Part shown: positions 1 to 5,639 of the stretch, piece by piece | Numbering within the stretch: position 1 is the first letter of the stretch | Layout of the letters: the number at the start of each line of letters is the position of its first letter | NCBI GenBank assembly: GCA_027000105.1 | Contig: JALTOP010000076.1 | Span: forward strand, 1,634 to 7,272 | DNA: 5,639 nucleotides | Origin: Planctomycetaceae bacterium | GTDB lineage: Bacteria > Planctomycetota > Planctomycetia > Planctomycetales > Planctomycetaceae | Direction: 5' to 3' | The notes under the pieces: model-generated | The model's input: the letters and a program-made list of their open reading frames with translations, nothing else | Databases searched by the model: none | Told to the model about the DNA's origin: nothing | Translations under genes and position numbers: made by a program

Positions 1-3000
1 AACTGCCAGCCAGCTTCGCAATATCCAACTGGGACAAAACTGGTTGTCCCTGCAGGCTGACATCAAAAACACGCTCGTTGGGCTGTTTGCCATCCGGTTC
101 CAGGAAAAAGAGGCGGACGGTGTAGTTCTTTTCTTTTGTGGGAACAGGGGACAATGTCACTGTGACAGAATCCGCTCCTTCCACACCGGAAGCGGCCACC
201 CATTTCATTTCGCCCTGTTCGATAAATGCCGAATGTTGACGGAAGTAACGCAGATTTTTCCCGGCGACCTTAATGACAACAGCAGGTGAAGAACCTCCCT
301 TGTTCGGATAATCGATCCACAAGATACCGTTCTCGGCCTGCCTGTCTCCTGGAGCGCCGAAGTTGATGCCGAGGCGTTGAATCTGATCTTTTTTGGTATC
401 AATCGAAAGGGCACTGTAACTCCACACTTCTGTCTCCGGAACATTAACCAGTGCCAACGATGTGAATAGCGAATAACCACAACTGCAGCCGTGGGCCATG
501 TTGGGCGCATTGAGAACACCATCCGCCGGGATAAGACTGTTGCGACAACCGCTGCGAAATCCTTCCAGTCGGGATGTGTTGCTGTTATCGATATCACAAA
601 AACCAGCCGCGGCGGCACGGAAAGTCATCAAATGAGGGTTCGCAATAGCGTAATTGCAATGATGCCCCGACTTCGTGAACTCCCACGGGATTGGTTTTCC
701 GGTGATCGGGTTGGTTCGCAAAATCGGCTCACCAGTTTCCAAATCGTACGATCTTCCCGGTCCCCGCTGATCAAGGATCTGATCATTCAACACAATGATT
801 TTATCCCACAGGTTTTCAGGGTGTCCTTTGAATCCCTTCCCAACGGAGTATTTTTTCCATAACTCCGAACCATCTTTTCCACGGAAGGCCGCGATGCCAT
901 CTCGGTTCGCCAGTAGCATGACATCTTTCGCTTTACCGTACGAAAGCCAGGTACCGATCACATCGGTTCGATGCCGCCAGAGTTCTTTACCGGTTTTCAC
1001 GTCGATCGCTGCGATAAAACGATCGTCGAGCGCCTTCGGAACCTCGCCGCGACGCTTCCAGTCCGAGTAAAAGTCTTTCAACGCCCCATCAAAAACGTAA
1101 ATGCGATCTCCGCTCAGTGATACAACTGGAAAACTCAGGTTTGCCATGTGCGTCCAGACAACTTTCCCGGTGTAGCGATTCAACGCGACCAATCCCAAGG
1201 GGAGCTTGCCATATTTTTCGCCGATTTTTTCTGAAACCCGAAACGTGGAGGTCAACAGCAAATCGCCATGCACGCGGATGCGCCCCCAGCTGTCTTCTGG
1301 ATTCGGTAGTTCAAATACGGCCAGCGTTTTGCCCGTCGCCGGATCGATCCGCTGACAGGTTTTCTTGCCCGTCACCAAATAAATACCATCCTTCACCGCA
1401 AGAAAATGAAATCCAGCCAGTCTGTTGTAGAAGTCATTACCGCGTCGTCCATAGTTCGTTTCTGAATTCTCTTTCAACGGAATTTGCCACAAAATGCGCC
1501 CCGTATAGACATCGACGGCGCTCAACTTCCCCGGCCCCTGGATGAACATGCGACCTTCGATGACCGCCATGCTCGGTCCCCACAAATGACGATCGTAAAA
1601 CAAATCGCCATTGGCAGACGGTCCGCCGTACCACAGAATTCCGAGTGGTGCTTTGACCAGTTCATCACGCGACATCAGCGTGTTGGAGGCATCTCCATAT
1701 TCGTGCGTCCAATCCGCGGCCCCCGGCAAGGCCCCCTCACGTGAAAGCAGCGCGAAGCCGTCATGTTGATCCAGTTTCGCTTTGGGGAGTTGTTTATCGG
1801 AAATGGTCTTGTTGAGATTCGAGAACGCTTCTTTGGAAAGTTCCAGACAAGCGACACCGCCATACGGACGCAGCGATTTGAAGACAACCTGATGTGATTG
1901 CGGCGAGGTGAAATCGTCAAGCGTCGATAAATCCTCCGAAACAATCAACTCCGCCAGATAGGGGGGCAAGTCGAATGTTAATGGACTTCCCTGATAGACA
2001 ACTACACGCGTCCCCAGCAATCCGGCGGCATCAAAGGTCGTGCGCAGTTGTTGCACTTTTGCTGCATCCGGTTCCACGGCAATGACCCTGAACGACGACT
2101 GTTGCACGAGTTCTTCCAGCAATCGCCCTGTACCGGTTCCGAGAACAAGGCAATAGCCGCCCTGTGAATCGGTCTCTTTCAGCAGATTTGCGACTTTGTC
2201 CGTCCACACATCTTGTTTTGCGACCAATTTTTTCTTTGTATTGGGGAAAGAACGGGGTTTGTTTTGCTGCCTGCCAAAGCAGATCAGATCTCCCTGTTCT
2301 GTGACAGCAATCAACTTGCCGTTCGCGGCGATCATTGTTGCCGGTTTTCCTTTTACGGTGTGCACCCAACTGATAGAAGCGGATTTCCCGTCTTCAGCCA
2401 GTTCCAGTGCGAAAACTTTGCTGCCTTGATGTCCGTACAAGCGGTTGCCCGCTTTCAGGTCGAGTTGAATCGGGTTCGATTTGATCCACTCGGCGTATTT
2501 ATCTGCAGCCATTTCATTGATTCTGATTCCTGATACAGCCCAGATTTGTTTCAGAGTTTGCTGTTTGATTTTTTTGCCACGGCGATCCTTGGTTTCTACA
2601 GTGACCGGCTTGTTCAGATCATAAGCAACCACTGAACCACCGCGTGCAAAATAGGCGGTATCCTTTTCCAATACCGGGTTGTAGGAAGAAATCGAATATT
2701 CCTTTCTTCTCTCCATCTGGTACGTTGAACCACCATGGAATATGTATGGGCCGATGCTCGACAGGTGGTAGTTGTTTGTTCGATTGCCGTAGGGGTATCT
2801 GGAAAATTTGTCGGTTTCAGTATCCAGTATCAGCGCGGTGGAACGTCCGCAGGGAATCATCAATCGTTTTCCGTTTTTGACCAGATAACCTTGAGGCACA
2901 GCTTTTTCGTCAAGGGTTTTAATTTGGTATGGGGGAACTCCGACGGCCTCCCCAGTATTTGCATCCAGTGTGTAAAGGAAAGTTCCTTCGAAGGGCCAAA

Positions 3001-3568
3001 CTCCGCAAGTAAAATAGATTTTTCCATTCGCCAAAACAGGCCCGCCGCGCATCGGCCAGAGTGAACAAAGACGGTCATTCGCCAACACTTTTCGATTGTT
3101 GGGAGCTGCCCGGAACTTCCAGCGAAGCGAGCCATCTTCCGGATTCAGACAATAGAAAAAGCCATCATCAGAACCAAAATAGAGATTCTTCCCGGAAACA
3201 ATCGGAGCAAAACGAACCGGGCCGTTCGCATAGAAAATCCATTTGCGAAGGCCTCGGGAAAGATCGATCGCGGTCACTGAATCACTTCTGGAGGAACCGA
3301 CAAACAGGGTCTCCCCAGCGATGACCGGTTCGTAATGGGCGTCAAACTGAAGACGCGGGTCTTCCGGCCAGGCAAGAGTGGTCTTTCCAAGGGAATGCGT
3401 CCATTGCAGATGCAATTTTGGTGCAAGCTGCTCCGATGTCACCGCAGTCCGCTGGGCATTTCCCCGCCAGGTTGCCCAATCTTCAGCAGATGCCGTCACA
3501 GAGAACAGGCCTCCGCCGAGTATCAATATTCCACAAACAGAGATAAAACGCACGGCACTCGAAAACAT
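1..3568 (-). CDS. Secreted PQQ-like double beta-propeller protein with embedded SAM-methyltransferase domain and malectin-like C-terminus (3' end outside window)
   Basis: The frame is open for 1189 codons and runs off the left edge. The ATG at 3568-3566 follows an ideal Shine-Dalgarno and begins a signal peptide: Arg7, hydrophobic core, Ala-Ser-Ala before Glu29. Domains, by residue: (1) ~30-445, a propeller of about seven PQQ_2-type blades, e.g. LYFGSDDGFFYCLNPEDG then W150; (2) ~455-580, a class I methyltransferase fold with LVLGTGTGRL (474-483), VIAVEPD (495-501), ELIVSED (540-546) and LRPYGGV (566-572); (3) ~619-1050, a second propeller (GKLSAVDVYTGRILW, AAIDVKTGKELW) ending in a segment with Cys971, 991, 1008, 1028 and 1030; (4) ~1075 onward, malectin-like, with YTVRLFFLEPDG and ERVFDVSLQG. 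No adjacent-cysteine pair typical of quinoprotein alcohol dehydrogenases was seen, so PQQ binding or catalysis is not supported. The likely location is periplasm or cell surface; substrate and function are unknown. The other large gene lies 128 bases upstream on the same strand. Domain calls rest on recognised motifs, not a profile search. Confidence 0.93.
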   Translation of the reverse strand, partial: MFSSAVRFISVCGILILGGGLFSVTASAEDWATWRGNAQRTAVTSEQLAPKLHLQWTHSLGKTTLAWPEDPRLQFDAHYEPVIAGETLFVGSSRSDSVTAIDLSRGLRKWIFYANGPVRFAPIVSGKNLYFGSDDGFFYCLNPEDGSLRWKFRAAPNNRKVLANDRLCSLWPMRGGPVLANGKIYFTCGVWPFEGTFLYTLDANTGEAVGVPPYQIKTLDEKAVPQGYLVKNGKRLMIPCGRSTALILDTETDKFSRYPYGNRTNNYHLSSIGPYIFHGGSTYQMERRKEYSISSYNPVLEKDTAYFARGGSVVAYDLNKPVTVETKDRRGKKIKQQTLKQIWAVSGIRINEMAADKYAEWIKSNPIQLDLKAGNRLYGHQGSKVFALELAEDGKSASISWVHTVKGKPATMIAANGKLIAVTEQGDLICFGRQQNKPRSFPNTKKKLVAKQDVWTDKVANLLKETDSQGGYCLVLGTGTGRLLEELVQQSSFRVIAVEPDAAKVQQLRTTFDAAGLLGTRVVVYQGSPLTFDLPPYLAELIVSEDLSTLDDFTSPQSHQVVFKSLRPYGGVACLELSKEAFSNLNKTISDKQLPKAKLDQHDGFALLSREGALPGAADWTHEYGDASNTLMSRDELVKAPLGILWYGGPSANGDLFYDRHLWGPSMAVIEGRMFIQGPGKLSAVDVYTGRILWQIPLKENSETNYGRRGNDFYNRLAGFHFLAVKDGIYLVTGKKTCQRIDPATGKTLAVFELPNPEDSWGRIRVHGDLLLTSTFRVSEKIGEKYGKLPLGLVALNRYTGKVVWTHMANLSFPVVSLSGDRIYVFDGALKDFYSDWKRRGEVPKALDDRFIAAIDVKTGKELWRHRTDVIGTWLSYGKAKDVMLLANRDGIAAFRGKDGSELWKKYSVGKGFKGHPENLWDKIIVLNDQILDQRGPGRSYDLETGEPILRTNPITGKPIPWEFTKSGHHCNYAIANPHLMTFRAAAAGFCDIDNSNTSRLEGFRSGCRNSLIPADGVLNAPNMAHGCSCGYSLFTSLALVNVPETEVWSYSALSIDTKKDQIQRLGINFGAPGDRQAENGILWIDYPNKGGSSPAVVIKVAGKNLRYFRQHSAFIEQGEMKWVAASGVEGADSVTVTLSPVPTKEKNYTVRLFFLEPDGKQPNERVFDVSLQGQPVLSQLDIAKLAGS

Positions 3569-3575
3569 ATATCAA

Positions 3576-3581
3576 CTCCTC
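3576..3581 (-). promoter_or_regulatory. Shine-Dalgarno site of the double-propeller gene
   Basis: Read on the minus strand this is GAGGAG, with seven bases between it and the ATG at 3568. It fixes the start: the codons that follow give a basic residue, a hydrophobic core and an Ala-Ser-Ala cleavage site, as expected for an exported protein. Confidence 0.85.
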
Positions 3582-3667
3582 ACACGGGAAAACAAACCGC
3601 TATCGGCCAATGTTCCATGTCACTTAAAAATCGTCTGCGAAAAAATCACATCTCTGTTTTGAAATTT

Positions 3668-3690
3668 CTGTTGATCCGTATGACCAGCAG
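3668..3690 (-). terminator. Possible weak hairpin after the cupredoxin/heme gene
   Basis: On the minus strand CTGCTGGTC and GATCAACAG flank the loop ATACG. They pair over nine positions with one C-A mismatch and one G-U pair. The hairpin starts seven bases after the stop codon. No U-tract follows directly: the next bases are AAATTTC, and a run of six T comes only about 20 bases later. It may be a weak terminator, an mRNA 3' end stabiliser or chance. Confidence 0.22.
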
Positions 3691-3696
3691 GGCAGC

Positions 3697-5639
3697 CTAC
3701 TTCAATTCTTTGAATAGAGGGTGTTTCTTGTCACCGCGTGCGTGAACATAGGCGATCAGGTCGAGAATTTCTTCACTGGTCAACTTGTTCAGCAGTCCTT
3801 CGGGCATGATGGAAGTTTTGGAGGTCGCCCGATCGTCGATGTCATCTTGTTTGATGACGAGAGGATCAGCCTTGGCGAGCGGATCGACCAGCAGTTTGAC
3901 AACATCGTCATTCTCCTCAAGAATCATCCCGGTCACTACTTTGCCACTTGCCAGAACAAACGTGTGTGATTGATATTTTTTGTCAATCTCTTTGGAGGGA
4001 TTGACCAGCGACATCAAAATATGTTCCAGCGTGTTTTTCTTGTCCTCAAGTTTGGTCAAGTCGGGGCCGAGTTCGCGGCCTTCGTTCCCCATTTTATGGC
4101 ACGCCAGGCAATTAGAGAACTTGAACAGTTCCTTGCCGAGATCGTAATTGCGACCGGCCGGCATTTCCTTGACGGCGTCAATCAGGTCTTCATATTTCCA
4201 TTCCGTGTTGCGGGCCACAAACTTCAGCAGTTCGTCCTTCACCTCCATTGAATGAGCTTTGGTGTATTCTTCCGGATTTTTCAGGTACTCTTCGACATTG
4301 TCAACTACATACAACGCGCCATACATCCGCCGCCAATGACCAGGGTACGTGCATACATACGGATAGATCCCCATTTTCGCGGGAGCATGAAACAGTAACG
4401 ATTGATTCTGTCCCGGTTCGAGCAGTTTGCTGGCAAGCAGGATTTTATCCGATTGGGGAATATAGCCTCTTGCTTTGGCATCGGCGTCGCGAGCCGTTTT
4501 CTCTGCCAGCACACCCACCTCTTCCAATGCACCGGGAAGAACGATTGCGAGGTTGTGAGGCATGTGATCGGAATTGGAAAAACGGAATTCAACCGGTTTT
4601 CCCGCTTGTACAATGATCTGTTCCTTATCGTAAATCATTCGCGCGGGAACGGTTCCGATAGCGATGATGCGTACGTCCAGATTTTGCAGCCGTCTTTCAA
4701 TCGCGGCTTTTTGTTCCGCGGGCAATTTTGAAGCCAATGTTCGTGCAAGTTTCGACGTATCCAAAGCAAATCTCTGCGTACGCGCTTTGGCGGAAAGTGA
4801 GCTGAGGTATTCGATCAGGTTATCGACCAGGGGACGAATTTCGTTTTTGTCCCAGGCGTTTTCAGGGATTGATTGCAAAACGGTGATTGCAGCTTTTCGA
4901 TTTTTCCCTGCCTTGACCAGTTTGGAGAGATCTGCAAATTTTTCTGATTGATGTCCCGGAATCGAGGCAAGCGCCCGAATCGCAATATCATGAATCGATT
5001 CGGTCCCCGGGATGGAGAGGGAGTCTGGCGAAATTGTTGCTTTTTTGAAACCGGGGCCTGACCAGCGAACCTTCAACCCGTCGCCGCCGCCGTTGTCGAA
5101 ATAGGTCAATATCATCGAGTGTAATCCGGGAGAAAGAGAAACAGTCCCTTTCTTTTGCGACATGCCATGTAGTCCGTCGTGATTGACGACCAGTTTGCCG
5201 TCGATGTAGATTCGTGACCCATCATCAGAGGCGAGGAAGAACGTATATTTTCCCTGTTTCGGAATATCGAGCATCGCAGAGAACTTATTGGCAAAGCGAT
5301 CCTTTTTCTTCCCTGCTGGAACGTACATCGAAATTTCCGGAAGCACAGTTGAAGTAACCGGCTTCATTTTATTCAATGTTTCGATCGCGACATTGGAAGC
5401 ACTGGGGTAATAATACTCAGCCAGAACGCCCGCTTTACCCGCATCTCCGTTCGACTCCTTTTTCAAATTTGGTGGGAGTTCGAACATTAGCGAACGTATA
5501 TCGTTGTAGAGCGTTTCCCGTAACGAATCACTCGAAATGGACGGAATTGCCTGGAGTAGATCACGCAAGCTCTGCTTGTTCCGGGAAGCGCCGAAAAGCG
5601 CATTCTTTCCGGTTCCCTGTGCGATAATCCAGGCGACGT
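3697..5639 (-). CDS. PA14 + cupredoxin (azurin/auracyanin-like) + PVC-type c-type heme protein (5' end outside window)
   Basis: The last 646 residues are visible, numbered here from the first complete codon at 5637; the stop is TAG at 3697-3699. The frame stays open to the right edge, so the TTG at 5568 is internal. Residues 1-60 are helical. About 70-201 is a PA14 module (GVLAEYYYP, FFLASDDGSRIYIDG, VRWSGPGF), a fold that often binds sugars. About 205-320 is helical, perhaps HEAT-like. About 323-445 is a type 1 copper domain with ligands His361 (MPHN), Cys429, His434 and Met438; the C-x4-H-x3-M spacing matches azurin and auracyanin. About 498-640 is a c-type heme domain with CLACH at 510-514, GPDLTKL, NPSKEI and SIMPEGL, whose Met611 is the probable sixth ligand. 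It resembles the Pirellula/Verrucomicrobium heme-binding family, many of which carry a propeller 'membrane-bound dehydrogenase' domain at the N-terminus; that part would lie outside the window. The inferred role is extracytoplasmic electron transfer from an unknown donor. Confidence 0.93.
   Translation of the reverse strand, partial: VAWIIAQGTGKNALFGASRNKQSLRDLLQAIPSISSDSLRETLYNDIRSLMFELPPNLKKESNGDAGKAGVLAEYYYPSASNVAIETLNKMKPVTSTVLPEISMYVPAGKKKDRFANKFSAMLDIPKQGKYTFFLASDDGSRIYIDGKLVVNHDGLHGMSQKKGTVSLSPGLHSMILTYFDNGGGDGLKVRWSGPGFKKATISPDSLSIPGTESIHDIAIRALASIPGHQSEKFADLSKLVKAGKNRKAAITVLQSIPENAWDKNEIRPLVDNLIEYLSSLSAKARTQRFALDTSKLARTLASKLPAEQKAAIERRLQNLDVRIIAIGTVPARMIYDKEQIIVQAGKPVEFRFSNSDHMPHNLAIVLPGALEEVGVLAEKTARDADAKARGYIPQSDKILLASKLLEPGQNQSLLFHAPAKMGIYPYVCTYPGHWRRMYGALYVVDNVEEYLKNPEEYTKAHSMEVKDELLKFVARNTEWKYEDLIDAVKEMPAGRNYDLGKELFKFSNCLACHKMGNEGRELGPDLTKLEDKKNTLEHILMSLVNPSKEIDKKYQSHTFVLASGKVVTGMILEENDDVVKLLVDPLAKADPLVIKQDDIDDRATSKTSIMPEGLLNKLTSEEILDLIAYVHARGDKKHPLFKELK

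Larger units (their letters stand above)
3569..3696 (-). other. Intergenic gap between the two genes
   Basis: This is the only non-coding DNA in the window. It is AT-leaning and, read on the minus strand, has two short T runs (in TGATTTTTTCG and CGATTTTTAAG). I found no clear -35/-10 pair, operator palindrome or riboswitch-like structure. The gap could be an intra-operon spacer or could carry an unrecognised promoter. Its length does not decide between these. Confidence 0.6.

Noticed and set aside
205..618. Minus-strand ORF of 137 codons in another frame near the left end, possibly a frameshift sign
   Set aside because: The main frame reads without break through the region and keeps propeller and malectin-like motifs on both sides. 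The alternative product is low-complexity and meaningless.
1117..1545. Plus-strand ORF of 142 codons opposite the second propeller
   Set aside because: It lies entirely antisense to a well-supported domain, and its composition (Arg, Pro, Ser, Cys) is typical of a shadow frame.
3596..3625. GGAAC motif on the minus strand upstream of the propeller gene as an ECF sigma -35 element
   Set aside because: No matching -10 element is visible at a suitable distance. A five-base match in AT-leaning DNA is not enough.
3335..3745. Plus-strand ORF of 136 codons spanning the gap and both gene ends
   Set aside because: It overlaps the signal peptide and first propeller coding region antisense and the 3' end of the other gene. 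The product is Cys/Arg/Ser-rich with no recognisable motif, and no ribosome binding site decides its start.
4248..4616. Plus-strand ORF of 122 codons opposite the cupredoxin domain
   Set aside because: It is antisense to the copper-ligand region, and the product shows no known motif. It is a shadow frame.
5566..5568. TTG as the start of the PA14/cupredoxin/heme gene
   Set aside because: The same frame continues without a stop for 23 more codons to the window edge. The start of such a protein should also bring a signal peptide, which the sequence after this TTG lacks.
1..5639. RNA genes, CRISPR arrays, insertion sequences or attachment sites
   Set aside because: Almost the whole window is coding on one strand. 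No tRNA-like cloverleaf, regular repeat-spacer pattern, transposase motif or terminal inverted repeat was seen.

Overview
The window holds two large minus-strand genes. Both are cut by a window edge, and a 128-base gap separates them. The architecture points to a member of the Planctomycetota. It shows a giant secreted PQQ-like beta-propeller protein next to a PA14 + cupredoxin + 'PVC-type' CxxCH heme protein, in DNA of balanced to slightly AT-leaning composition. A Gimesia/Rubinisphaera-like lineage is a guess from that style; no marker gene is present to settle it.

Right part (3697-5639): the C-terminal 646 residues of a multidomain redox protein. A helical, possibly HEAT-like segment is followed by a PA14 module, a second helical stretch, an azurin/auracyanin-like type 1 copper domain with all four expected ligands, and a C-terminal c-type heme domain of the Pirellula/Verrucomicrobium kind. 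The real start and any export signal lie beyond the right edge.

Middle (3569-3696): a short intergenic gap holding a weak hairpin just after the first stop codon and a strong Shine-Dalgarno sequence for the next gene. No convincing promoter was seen.

Left part (1-3568): the first 1189 residues of an exported protein whose stop lies beyond the left edge. It has a signal peptide, a first PQQ_2-type beta-propeller, a complete-looking class I SAM-methyltransferase Rossmann domain, a second propeller with a cysteine-bearing terminal segment, and a malectin-like C-terminal domain. I translated this frame codon by codon across the window and found no stop or frameshift.

The two genes point the same way and both encode exported-type proteins with putative sugar-binding modules (PA14, malectin-like). 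A plausible but unproven reading is a periplasmic or cell-surface system for binding or oxidising glycans or their products, with the copper and heme domains as the electron path. The oddest element is the apparently intact methyltransferase domain between two propellers of a protein with an export signal. No RNA gene, mobile element, CRISPR array or tandem DNA repeat was seen.
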